From: Paludibacteraceae bacterium
GTDB taxonomy: Bacteria; Bacteroidota; Bacteroidia; Bacteroidales; Paludibacteraceae
Direction: 5' to 3'
Assembly (NCBI GenBank): GCA_017464025.1
Contig: JAFUEI010000051.1
Location: 1 to 64,000 of the forward strand
DNA: 64,000 nucleotides
Shown: in pieces, positions 16,160 to 24,545 of the stretch
How positions within the stretch are numbered: position 1 is the stretch's first letter
Layout of the letters: every line of letters starts with the position of its first letter
Position numbers and translations under genes: made by a program
The notes under the pieces: model-generated
Seen by the model: only the letters and a program-made list of their open reading frames with translations
Told to the model about the DNA's origin: nothing
Database searches by the model: none

Positions 16160-17365
16160 TTACATTATTCTTTTTGCACGTTGATGTTGTATGAACAATT
16201 TGTTCAGTTTCCCAAATTCTTCACTCATTATCAAAGAAACACCATCCAAATAATTAAAATCAATCATTCCAGTGGTTGAATCAACTAAATTAAGACAATA
16301 TTCTCCACCATTGATGGTTTCACCTAACGAATAGATGGCACAGTCGTCTGAGTCTAACCACAAATGTTCATCAATTATTTTTTTCAATTCATCTTTAGAC
16401 TCTGCAAGTTCTTTTGCGATTCTTCCTGCGTACATATAATTATTTAATGCGGACAAAAGATATGGACTATGTGTTGTGATAGTCAACATGCGATTTTGGC
16501 TGAATATTTGTTTTATCAAGAATTGTAACAACTCTGTTTGCTTTTGAGGGAACAAATTACACTCTGGCTCCTCAACAACAAAGGACGCATAATCACGCTC
16601 ATTTATGCCATATTGAACTACTAACAACAAAGGCAAAGCAGATTGTATGCCAGAGGAGGCATTATTCAAAGGAAGTTTCTTTTTATTCTTTAATACGATA
16701 ACTTCTTCATCTCCAGCCTTCCGGTAAATAACATTAAGCATATCTAACTTGGATGTAGCATACTTTTCTTTCGCATTGTTTAATTCATTGATAAAGCGCA
16801 ATAAATTTTTAGACAATTGTTCTTTGGCTACCAAATTTACGATTGGCAATATTTTGGTAATCTGCGCACCAACGATACGCTCTGTTGGTATGTATAGAGA
16901 GTTACGCAACAAGTTATAGAACGTTTGTGTTAAAGTCGTCTCTGTTTGTAGCACATTATTAATCTGCTCTAAATTTTCATTATGATAAAATGGTTTATTG
17001 GAAATAATATGAGCAAAGATATCGGCATCTTCAGTAACCGTTTCCCCATCTATTAATAATTCGGACCTAATATTGTTCTTTGAAATTTTGATAGAAATTT
17101 CATAATTATCCTCTTGCTCTTTGAATATAATATGATAGTCATCCTTTGCATAAGGAGTCAAATCATAGCTGTCAAGGTATTTCTCCCAAATTTTCTCCTT
17201 AAATTGAAAGATTGACCACAATGTAATATTATCTGTAAAAATTGTAACCAATTTTGCCAATGTACTTTTCCCGACGGATTGCTCTCCAATAAAAAGATTA
17301 AACTTGCGAATTTCAATTTTCGCATTGGTAATTGGTCCAAAATTTTGAACTTCTATAGTTCTCAT
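16160..17365 (-). CDS. ABC-type ATPase of the five-gene cassette
   Basis: From the ATG at 17365 the protein is 401 residues (MRTIEVQNFGPIT...), the usual start of this family. An ATG at 17389 would add eight Asn/Lys-rich residues and overlap the upstream aminotransferase gene, and is less likely. Walker A is GEQSVGKST (27-35), the signature region reads NASSGIQSALP, Walker B is FVVEEPECNLFP with two acids, and the switch histidine is in TITTHSPYLLS. It belongs to the AAA_15/AAA_21 (RecF/OLD-like) heads without a fused nuclease. It begins 9 bases after the stop of the aminotransferase gene, so the cassette probably reads from the polysaccharide operon. It is expected to control the adjacent PD-(D/E)XK protein. 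Confidence 0.78.
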   Translation of the reverse strand: MRTIEVQNFGPITNAKIEIRKFNLFIGEQSVGKSTLAKLVTIFTDNITLWSIFQFKEKIWEKYLDSYDLTPYAKDDYHIIFKEQEDNYEISIKISKNNIRSELLIDGETVTEDADIFAHIISNKPFYHNENLEQINNVLQTETTLTQTFYNLLRNSLYIPTERIVGAQITKILPIVNLVAKEQLSKNLLRFINELNNAKEKYATSKLDMLNVIYRKAGDEEVIVLKNKKKLPLNNASSGIQSALPLLLVVQYGINERDYASFVVEEPECNLFPQKQTELLQFLIKQIFSQNRMLTITTHSPYLLSALNNYMYAGRIAKELAESKDELKKIIDEHLWLDSDDCAIYSLGETINGGEYCLNLVDSTTGMIDFNYLDGVSLIMSEEFGKLNKLFIQHQRAKRIM

Positions 17366-17373
17366 ATTATTAT

Positions 17374-18555
17374 TTATTTTATTATACATTCAATAACTCT
17401 CTCAACCTCCTCCTCACTCAATGCATGGTGCATCGGGAGGCAGATGACCTCATCGGCAAACTTGGTTGCCACAGGCAAGTTCTCAGGTGCTGCAGATGGA
17501 TAGTTTCTGTATGGTTCGAAGTCGGTTATCAGCGGATAGAAATAGCGTCTTCCATATATTCCCTGCTGTTTCATTTTCTCATACAACTCATCGCGCGTCA
17601 TTCCATATTTTTCAGCATCCACAAAAATTGGGAAATAACTGTAGTTGAGTTCTACTCCACTCGCTTCGGTAGAGGCGCGCATAAATGCACTATCGGGGGA
17701 GAGGCTTTCTACTATCGGCTGATAAAGTCGAATACCCTGTACATCGCGCAGAGCCTCGACATATTGCCTTGCCACTTCTTTTCTGCGAGCGATAGCAGCA
17801 TCCACATATTTCAAGTTGAGCAAGCCGTATGCAGCACGTACCTCATCCATTTTGCTATTAATACCGGGTGCAACCACATTGGTTTCACCCCTGAAGCCGA
17901 AGTTTTTCAGGTTGTCAATCTGATACTTCATCTCTGCAGAATGGCATATCAGTGCCCCCCCCTCAATGGTGTTATAGGTCTTGGTAGCATGAAAACTGAG
18001 TGTTGACATATCACCATCAAGCAGAATGGATTTACCATCTTTTTTCACTCCGAATGCATGCGCAGCATCGTATATAACCTTCAAACCATGTTTATCGGCT
18101 ATCTGCTGTATGCGCTCTGTGTCACAAGGAGTGCCATACACATGCACAGGCATGATGGCACGAGTTCGTTCTGTTATTGCTTCTTCTATCCTATCTGGGT
18201 CCATACAACCTGTCACGGGGTCAATACCGACAAACACCGGTGTCAGTCCGTTCCACCAAATAGCATGACTGGTAGCCACAAACGAATAAGGGGTGGTTAT
18301 CACCTCGCCTTCACAAATATCAAGTGCCTGCAATGCCGTGATGAGCGGAAGAGTACCATTGGTAAAGAGAGAAATGTATTCCACACCAAGATACTCAGCC
18401 AATGCCTTCTCCAGATGCTGGTGAAACTCTCCGTTATTGGTAATCCAACGGCTGTCCCATATCTCTTGCAGATACAGGATAAACTCCTCCAAAGGCGGTA
18501 ACAGCGGAGAGGTGACAGTTATTTGTTTGTTGTCTATAATTTGTTTCCTATTCAT
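17374..18555 (-). CDS. DegT/DnrJ/EryC1-type sugar aminotransferase
   Basis: This is a 393-residue PLP enzyme of the sugar aminotransferase family. The PLP lysine is in SFHATKTYNTIEGG (about residue 190), preceded by the cofactor-binding IYDAAHAFG. It transfers an amino group from glutamate to a keto sugar nucleotide. The IEGGA form after the lysine is like FdtB/VioA/QdtB-type enzymes that aminate dTDP-keto-6-deoxyhexoses, but no dTDP-sugar genes lie in the window to confirm this. It overlaps the upstream GT4 gene by 8 bases. The inserted ATPase cassette begins directly after its stop. Confidence 0.85.
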   Translation of the reverse strand: MNRKQIIDNKQITVTSPLLPPLEEFILYLQEIWDSRWITNNGEFHQHLEKALAEYLGVEYISLFTNGTLPLITALQALDICEGEVITTPYSFVATSHAIWWNGLTPVFVGIDPVTGCMDPDRIEEAITERTRAIMPVHVYGTPCDTERIQQIADKHGLKVIYDAAHAFGVKKDGKSILLDGDMSTLSFHATKTYNTIEGGALICHSAEMKYQIDNLKNFGFRGETNVVAPGINSKMDEVRAAYGLLNLKYVDAAIARRKEVARQYVEALRDVQGIRLYQPIVESLSPDSAFMRASTEASGVELNYSYFPIFVDAEKYGMTRDELYEKMKQQGIYGRRYFYPLITDFEPYRNYPSAAPENLPVATKFADEVICLPMHHALSEEEVERVIECIIK

Positions 18556-19672
18556 ATAACCTTCTCTTATAACTTAGGATGTCATATTTATTTAGAATAT
18601 TATTAGACATCATTACATAATCAAATTTAGCATTTAACACATATTTTACGGCCCAAACTATTGATTTCACATCTCGAATATTTACGATTACACCATTATT
18701 TTCATTCACAAAATCTCTTATTCCTCCACTATCTGTACATACCACAGGAACACCGGAGGCAATAGCTTCAGCGACAGCGAGTCCAAAAGTCTCTGACACG
18801 CTTGTGGATAATAGAACAGAATATCCAGCATATTTTTTCAACATTTGGTCATGAGAAAATTTTCCTTGCATTTTAAGATTCGTTATCTTACGGATTTCTA
18901 TTTCTTGATCTATCGTTTTTTCATTTTCATATTTATCCGAACCGTTTAAACCATACACATCAAATTGAACTTTCTCTTGCTGCAATAACGATGCAACTTC
19001 AAGCAAAATATCAAACTCTTTATCATGTAAATGCCCAGCAACAAACATTACTCTATCATTGCGTATTTTATCGTTCGTAACTAATATTTCTGCAGGCTTT
19101 GAAACAATATTTCCAATTACATTTGCATATTTCATGTAGAAACCATTCGTTATCAGATTACGTAGCAGATAGTTACTTACACAATATACTCTTTGGGCAA
19201 TAGAATATACTTGTTCTTTTTTTTGGGTGAAATAGTCAAACTGGCGACGAATATATAGTATATGCTCTGTTACAAACAATGGTATATTATTATTCTTTGC
19301 CCAAAATGCCACAAAGACTGAAATGTCAGAAATAGACTGAACATGAACCATAGCAGGCTTTTCGCCACTAAAGACCTGTATAATCTGCGCTCCAACTTCA
19401 TCTACTAACTTGTCAAACTGCCTATTAAGATTACACTTTTTGCTAAATCGAAACCAATCAACTGATAGTCTATACATATCATCAGTCTTTAGGATTCTAA
19501 CATGCGTCTTTTTAATAAATTTGAGTAGATTTCGGCGACGCTCAAACTTCACTTCGCCTATAAGATTAAGTATCTCATATTGATTAGCATACACCTGCTG
19601 TTGCTCCTCAAAGAAAGAGCATGGCCACCACGCTGGAACAAATAATATTTTCTGCTTTACTGATGAGTCCAT
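18548..19672 (-). CDS. Glycosyltransferase family 4
   Basis: A 374-residue GT-B enzyme. The N-terminal half has FVPAWWPCSFFEEQ and VTEHILYIRR; the C-terminal half has RVMFVAGHLHDKEF, ETFGLAVAEAIASGVPVVCTDSGG (the EX7E motif and donor loop) and ends with KYDILSYKRRLYE. It overlaps the ABC ATPase gene by 16 bases and the aminotransferase gene by 8 bases, so all three are cotranscribed. It probably transfers a sugar to a lipid-linked intermediate at the inner membrane; specificity is not readable. Confidence 0.85.
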   Translation of the reverse strand: MDSSVKQKILFVPAWWPCSFFEEQQQVYANQYEILNLIGEVKFERRRNLLKFIKKTHVRILKTDDMYRLSVDWFRFSKKCNLNRQFDKLVDEVGAQIIQVFSGEKPAMVHVQSISDISVFVAFWAKNNNIPLFVTEHILYIRRQFDYFTQKKEQVYSIAQRVYCVSNYLLRNLITNGFYMKYANVIGNIVSKPAEILVTNDKIRNDRVMFVAGHLHDKEFDILLEVASLLQQEKVQFDVYGLNGSDKYENEKTIDQEIEIRKITNLKMQGKFSHDQMLKKYAGYSVLLSTSVSETFGLAVAEAIASGVPVVCTDSGGIRDFVNENNGVIVNIRDVKSIVWAVKYVLNAKFDYVMMSNNILNKYDILSYKRRLYE

Positions 19673-20937
19673 TTTACTCTTGGAGATATAACAGCACCGG
19701 TTGAATGCATCTGTGAGAAGATATCACTTTGACTCACATTGAATGATAGAACTTTTTCTCTCTCATTGAATGGGTCGATAATCCATCTAGCATTATGGCG
19801 ACTAGCATCAAGCACCACATTATACATCCCAGACTTTAAGTAATCAATTGGTATCTTGGCTTTTATTGTATTATGTCCCAGTCTAAGTTGATTATTGAAA
19901 TATTCATTAGTGTCAATCTGCAATGCACGATAGATATACCTACCCCGCTCATCGAACAATGAAACTCCCAATGTCAAATCTGAAATTTTTTCAGTCAACT
20001 CGAAATCTATCTCTACCTCCAAATCATCGTTCGACTTGAGTTCTCTATTCAGCACAACTCCATCGCAGATCAAAGCAAAACGGTTAAAACGTACTCCATC
20101 ATATATATTGGGCGAATTGTCAATCCATTCTTTAATATCGTTCACTGCATACATTTTTTGATAAGTGGCAATCGTATTCGTCACTGAACCCATGTATGCT
20201 ATCTCTCCATTCTCTAGCAGCAGACCAGTATGGCATAGTCGCTGAACACTTTCCATATTGTGACTCACGAAGAGCACGGTGCGACCTTCGCCGTGGGAGA
20301 TGTCCTGCATCTTGCCGATGGCTTTCTTCTGGAACTCGGCATCGCCGACTGCCAAGACCTCGTCAACAACCAGTATCTCCGGGTCGAGATGCGCTGCCAC
20401 GGCAAAGCCCAGACGGACGGTCATACCGCTCGAATAGCGCTTTACCGGTGTATCAAGATACCGCTCACAACCGGAAAAATCAACAATCTCGTCCAGCTTG
20501 CGGTCGATCTCCTGTTTGGTCATGCCCATGATGGCACCGTTAAGGTAGATATTCTCACGGCCTGTCATCTCGCCATGGAAACCCGTACCCACCTCCAACA
20601 ACGAGGCAATCCTGCCGCGGGCACGGATAGTGCCCGTAGTAGGCGTAGTAACCTTGCTGAGCAGCTTCAGGAGCGTACTATTGCCGGCACCGTTCTTGCC
20701 AATGATACCGACCACATCGCCCTGCTCCACCTTGAAGTTGATGTCACGCAGCGCCCATACGTACTCCGAGTCGCCGCGCGTTGTGCGGTCGTTGGTCTCA
20801 CCGACCTTCAGATACGGATCCTCCTTGCGCAGCACGCTCGTCTGCCACCAGCGGTTCAAGTCATGGCTCAACGTGCGGGTTGACACCAGACCCAGACGAT
20901 ATTGCTTGCTTATATTTTCAAATTCTATAGCGGTCAT
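19657..20937 (-). CDS. Wzt-like polysaccharide-export ABC ATPase with altered Walker A
   Basis: The 426-residue protein has an ABC ATPase domain (1-240) and a Wzt-type C-terminal sugar-binding beta domain (about 270-415). Signature (KRYSSGMTVRLGF), Walker B (PEILVVDEVLAVGD) and switch histidine (FVSHNM) are intact. The Walker A reads GKNGAGNST: the lysine that contacts ATP phosphates is replaced by Asn86 (codon AAT at 20680-20682), which normally abolishes ATP hydrolysis. No Wzm permease gene adjoins it, although the two genes are usually neighbours. It is the first gene of the second polysaccharide unit and has a clear promoter upstream. It may be non-functional, a mutant, or a one-base sequence error (AAA/AAG to AAT). 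Confidence 0.88.
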   Translation of the reverse strand: MTAIEFENISKQYRLGLVSTRTLSHDLNRWWQTSVLRKEDPYLKVGETNDRTTRGDSEYVWALRDINFKVEQGDVVGIIGKNGAGNSTLLKLLSKVTTPTTGTIRARGRIASLLEVGTGFHGEMTGRENIYLNGAIMGMTKQEIDRKLDEIVDFSGCERYLDTPVKRYSSGMTVRLGFAVAAHLDPEILVVDEVLAVGDAEFQKKAIGKMQDISHGEGRTVLFVSHNMESVQRLCHTGLLLENGEIAYMGSVTNTIATYQKMYAVNDIKEWIDNSPNIYDGVRFNRFALICDGVVLNRELKSNDDLEVEIDFELTEKISDLTLGVSLFDERGRYIYRALQIDTNEYFNNQLRLGHNTIKAKIPIDYLKSGMYNVVLDASRHNARWIIDPFNEREKVLSFNVSQSDIFSQMHSTGAVISPRVKWTHQ

Positions 20938-21033
20938 GCACTTAGATTTTTTCCTGTGTTACAATACAGCATAGCACATTCCGGCTACTCAGAATAATGC
21001 GAAAGGCAATATCCTCTTCTGCATTATAACCAT

Positions 21034-21066
21034 GCAAAGATACAACATTCTTTTTATATATGCAAA
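21034..21066 (-). promoter_or_regulatory. Promoter of the Wzt-led unit
   Basis: On the minus strand TTTG (21063-21066), a 20-base spacer and TATCTTTGC-like box (TGTATCTTTGC, ending 21034) match the Bacteroidetes consensus. About 50 bases around it are nearly identical to the promoter at 29874-29906. Confidence 0.75.
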
Positions 21067-21103
21067 TATGATACACAAGGTTTAAGCGAAAGAGACCTAT
21101 TCA

Positions 21104-22168
21104 TCATAAAGCAACAGATTTCATGTGTTTTGCAAGATCCTTTGCCTTTTGGTATTCGGACAGGGTACCGATGTCAATCCATGTGCCTTTGAGCGGATAA
21201 CGGATGACTTTATTGCCATGCTTTACCAACGCATCTATCAAATCGGTTGCATTGTAGAACTCGTTCTCAGGAATCATACCGATTACCTCGCGGCGAAGCA
21301 TGTAGATACCGGCATTCGCATAATAGTTATATGTCGGCTTTTCTACGATACCTTTCACCTCACGACCGTCCAAATCACAGATACCAAACGGGATAGATAC
21401 CGTATAAGGGACAGCGGCGATGGACATATCGGCGCCATGCTCCATGAAATGCAGGTACATATCTTCAAAATCGATATCCGTAAACAAGTCCGAGTTCATC
21501 ACAAGCACCACCTCATGCTGAAACTCTTTCACCAACCGCACCGCTCCCATTGTACCGAGAAACTTGGGTTCACGAACACATTGGATTTGCACCTCATTGC
21601 GCGGTTGGGCGTAGTGAGTTTCTATTTGCTCTGACAAATAGTTGGTTGTAACAGAGATATGCTCCACCCCATATTGAATCAGCCTATCCACGTTATGATC
21701 TATGATAGCTTTATCGCCAACAGGCAACAAGGGTTTCGGCGTCTTTTCCGTCAAGGGCCGCAAGCGTTCCCCTTTGCCACCGGCCATGATTACAGCATCA
21801 AGGGGAAGAACGGATGCCCGTTTGTCAAAATCAAGAATATCAACAAGCCTTCCGTTATTATCCATCACGGGTACAACACGAATCTTGGCTTGCCTGTATT
21901 TATTGCACGTTTTGACAAAATCAGTTGTCCCTGCCTGAATCGAACAAAAATCAACTTTAATTGCTCTTGAAACAGCATCTTGCAGATTTCCTCCATTCAG
22001 CAGGTAGCGACGTATATCGCCATCCGTCAATGTGCCAATCACATGCATGTTTTCATCTTGAACAAACAGAGTCAAACCGGCATTTGAAAGCGCATTTAAA
22101 GCACCCAATGCTTCTAATATAGTAGCATTGTGATTGACAAGGTATTTATTCAGTTGTTCTTGCTTCAT
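21104..22168 (-). CDS. ptmE: CBS-domain sugar-1-phosphate nucleotidyltransferase, PtmE-like
   Basis: From the ATG at 22168 (ATGA overlap with the upstream gene stop) the protein has 354 residues. Two CBS modules (about 1-120; TLTDGDIRRYLLNG) precede a nucleotidyltransferase domain starting AVIMAGGKGERLRPLTEKTPKPLLPVG, with the Lys and Arg that bind the sugar phosphate and nucleotide. In Campylobacter jejuni the same architecture, PtmE, makes GDP-glucosamine or a related GDP-sugar as entry to legionaminic acid synthesis. Here it closes an operon holding the other legionaminate genes, which supports the same role. The first-listed upstream ATG at 22207 would overlap the cytidylyltransferase by 43 bases and is less likely. 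Confidence 0.8.
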   Translation of the reverse strand: MKQEQLNKYLVNHNATILEALGALNALSNAGLTLFVQDENMHVIGTLTDGDIRRYLLNGGNLQDAVSRAIKVDFCSIQAGTTDFVKTCNKYRQAKIRVVPVMDNNGRLVDILDFDKRASVLPLDAVIMAGGKGERLRPLTEKTPKPLLPVGDKAIIDHNVDRLIQYGVEHISVTTNYLSEQIETHYAQPRNEVQIQCVREPKFLGTMGAVRLVKEFQHEVVLVMNSDLFTDIDFEDMYLHFMEHGADMSIAAVPYTVSIPFGICDLDGREVKGIVEKPTYNYYANAGIYMLRREVIGMIPENEFYNATDLIDALVKHGNKVIRYPLKGTWIDIGTLSEYQKAKDLAKHMKSVAL

Positions 22169-22863
22169 ATTTTGCTTGATTTCATAATCATTTCTGCCAT
22201 TTCCCAATCTTGCATCGTATCCAAATCAAAGGACGATTGGGCATCCATTACGTACTTGACACGCTTCCGCATTTTGTGCATGTGGTTGGTTTTCAGTTTT
22301 CCGGCATCCATAATGTAGATTGCCCCATTATATTCATACACTTTGGGTGCGTCTTGACGACGGAAGATATTACCCTCTCCCTTACTAACATGCAGATAGC
22401 CATCAGAATCTTCCTCAAAAACACTATAATAAGGATTAGCCGGACATTCTTTCACCGAGACTACCATATCTGCATCCACCTTGTCATATAATTGCAATGC
22501 CTCTTCTACTTGCTCAACCGTACGGAATGGAGAGGTCGTTTGCAGAAGGAGCACTTTATCATACTGTCTTCCCTGCTTCTCGTAAAAGTCCAGCGCATGA
22601 AGCAATACTTCGTATGTTCCGGCCGTATCGGTTGACAACTCCTCCGGGCGCAGAAAAGGCACTTTTAAGCCATAGTCCTCCACTACGGATTTGATTCCCA
22701 CATCATCCGTCGAGACACAGATGTTATCATCTGATGTTATGGCGCGTGCCGTATCAATCGCATAGTATATCAATGGCTTTCCATGTAGTGGCTTGATATT
22801 CTTATGCGGAATACCTTTGCTCCCTCCGCGTGCCGGTATGATAATCAGTACATCATTTCTCAT
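22165..22863 (-). CDS. legF: CMP-legionaminic acid (acylneuraminate-type) cytidylyltransferase
   Basis: The 232-residue protein has the cytidylyltransferase start IIPARGGSKGIPHKNIKPL (residues 8-27), which binds CTP, followed by ISTDD-like VSTDD and LLQTTSPFRT. It activates a nonulosonic acid as the CMP sugar. Neighbouring synthase and epimerase are of the legionaminate type, so CMP-legionaminic acid is the likely product; CMP-Neu5Ac synthetases are close relatives. It overlaps the epimerase gene and the nucleotidyltransferase gene by 4 bases each. Confidence 0.85.
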   Translation of the reverse strand: MRNDVLIIIPARGGSKGIPHKNIKPLHGKPLIYYAIDTARAITSDDNICVSTDDVGIKSVVEDYGLKVPFLRPEELSTDTAGTYEVLLHALDFYEKQGRQYDKVLLLQTTSPFRTVEQVEEALQLYDKVDADMVVSVKECPANPYYSVFEEDSDGYLHVSKGEGNIFRRQDAPKVYEYNGAIYIMDAGKLKTNHMHKMRKRVKYVMDAQSSFDLDTMQDWEMAEMIMKSSKI

Positions 22864-24020
22864 AGGTCATAGAACTTTTTTTGTATGATCCCCTCCAATG
22901 GATAGGTGGATATTACATCAAAGATGGCTTGTGCAGTGCCTTCTTTCTCGTACGGGTTCTTTGCGTTGGCTGCAATTGCACGGAATTCAGGGGAGAGGAT
23001 ATGCTCCAATCCGGCTGAGATGGAAGCCTTGTCAGTCGCGCAATTATATATCGACTCGGCAGCAATGCGCCCGTCTTGACGAGAACCAATATTCAACGTC
23101 GGAATATGGAATGATGGTGTTTCCAATATTCCACTTGATGAGTTGCCAACCACTGCTGCGCAATATTTCATTACAGACAAGTAGCGTCTCATTCCTAACG
23201 ATTTGTATGCGCGCACTCTATCCCTATGCTGTTCTGCATATTGCTCAATAGCCTCAGCAATCACTTGTCCGCCAGTATCGGAGTTAGGCATGGTAAAGAT
23301 GACACGCAATTCCGAATGCTCGTCCAATGCCTCGAACAATGCATTAATGTCATTTAGTGGATTAGCGTCAGACAAAGTAACAGGATGATAAGTCACAAGG
23401 ATGGTCTTATCCGTGATTTCAAATTGCAGATTCTGCTCTATTTCCGACTTACTCATCAACGGAACTCGTTTGATATTCTCCACTCCTAATGCCCCCACAT
23501 AAAAGACTCGTTCCGGCTGTTCTCCTAATTGTATTACGCGCGCTCGATATTCTTCTGTAGAGGTAAAATGCAGATGACTCATCTTGGTAATTGAATGGCG
23601 TATAGCATCATCGTATGCACCGAATGTCAGTTCGCCACCGTGCAGATGTGCAACCGGAAACTGTTTTATTAATGCCGCTTCTACAGCTGCCAATATTTCG
23701 TATCTATCACCGAGCACCACAATCAGATCCGGCTGCAAGGTATCATACGCCTCTGCAAATCCGGCAAGAGCGCGGGACATAGCTTTGATTGTTGCCGTAC
23801 TATCATCTGCCCCACTCTCATCCAACATCGGGACCTTGTAATCTGTCGTAAATCCGGCCTCTTCTATCTCACGATATGTATTTCCATAGCGTTCAGATAA
23901 GTGCATATTGGTAGCTACCACTTGGAGAGTAGTCTGTTTAGATTGTTGAATAAGCCGCATTAAGCCGCTTAACAATCCAAACTCAGCACGTGTACCCGTT
24001 ATGACACAAATCTTTCTCAT
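22860..24020 (-). CDS. legG: UDP/GDP-N-acetylhexosamine 2-epimerase (hydrolysing), NeuC/LegG-like
   Basis: The 386-residue protein begins KICVITGTRAEFGLLSGLM, the start of the hydrolysing 2-epimerases (NeuC, NnaA, LegG). It has VLGDRYEILAA near residue 105, HLHGGELTFGAYDDAIRHSITKMS near 130 and GNSSSGILETP near 290, which hold the catalytic acids and the nucleotide site. In legionaminate synthesis it converts the NDP-diacetamido-trideoxyglucose to 2,4-diacetamido-2,4,6-trideoxymannose and releases the nucleotide. It overlaps the four-helix-bundle gene upstream and the cytidylyltransferase gene downstream by 4 bases each. Confidence 0.87.
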   Translation of the reverse strand: MRKICVITGTRAEFGLLSGLMRLIQQSKQTTLQVVATNMHLSERYGNTYREIEEAGFTTDYKVPMLDESGADDSTATIKAMSRALAGFAEAYDTLQPDLIVVLGDRYEILAAVEAALIKQFPVAHLHGGELTFGAYDDAIRHSITKMSHLHFTSTEEYRARVIQLGEQPERVFYVGALGVENIKRVPLMSKSEIEQNLQFEITDKTILVTYHPVTLSDANPLNDINALFEALDEHSELRVIFTMPNSDTGGQVIAEAIEQYAEQHRDRVRAYKSLGMRRYLSVMKYCAAVVGNSSSGILETPSFHIPTLNIGSRQDGRIAAESIYNCATDKASISAGLEHILSPEFRAIAANAKNPYEKEGTAQAIFDVISTYPLEGIIQKKFYDL

Positions 24021-24409
24021 AATTGAAGTTGAGGTTGAGATTGAGATTTAGGTTGAGCAACTAATGACTTTATTAACTTGTTCAAATCATGGATTAACTG
24101 ACTATATTTTTCAAATAATACATTCATTTCTTCTTGGTGGAAATATCCCACTTTATTACCATATATTAAATGATTCTGTGTTTCATATGCACTCCCACGC
24201 GCCATAACATAAAAGTGACCTTTATCCAAGTTAGACTGTCTACCGAACCCCTCTGATAAATTAGCGGATACACTTGATGCGGCACGACGTATTTGAGACG
24301 TCAAGCCATAATCCTCGGATCTTGGCAAATTACTTGTCAAGTTAAATATCTCTACCGCCAAATCCATTGATTTCTGCCATACTGGCATTTCTGTAAAATT
24401 TGCATACAT
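24017..24409 (-). CDS. Four-helix bundle protein (23S rRNA intervening-sequence family)
   Basis: The 130-residue protein contains MPVWQKSMDLAVEIF, SQIRRAASSVSANLSEGFGR and YETQNHLIYG, the markers of the S23/IVP four-helix-bundle family, which forms pentamers and has no assigned function. Copies are often scattered through Bacteroidetes polysaccharide loci as cargo. The C-terminus SQSQPQLQL is encoded by a GTTGAG-type short repeat that also occurs just upstream of the gene. It interrupts the legionaminate operon between synthase and epimerase. Confidence 0.85.
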   Translation of the reverse strand: MYANFTEMPVWQKSMDLAVEIFNLTSNLPRSEDYGLTSQIRRAASSVSANLSEGFGRQSNLDKGHFYVMARGSAYETQNHLIYGNKVGYFHQEEMNVLFEKYSQLIHDLNKLIKSLVAQPKSQSQPQLQL

Positions 24410-24417
24410 ATCGTTTC

Positions 24418-24545
24418 ATTTTAGGTTGAGATTGAGATTTAGCGAGTTGCTGCACCTCATCCTCAACTTAAACCACATCCTCATTTTTGCTCACCCTTAA
24501 CCTCATCCTTAACCTTAACCTTAACCTTAACCTCATCCTCAATAC
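24418..24545. repeat. Hexanucleotide-type repeats (CTTAAC / GTTGAG) around the legI 3' end
   Basis: Runs of AACCTT and AACCTC-like units occur from the gap after legI into its last codons, where they encode a VKVKVKVK tail. Related GTTGAG runs end the four-helix gene at 24020-24055. Confidence 0.6.
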
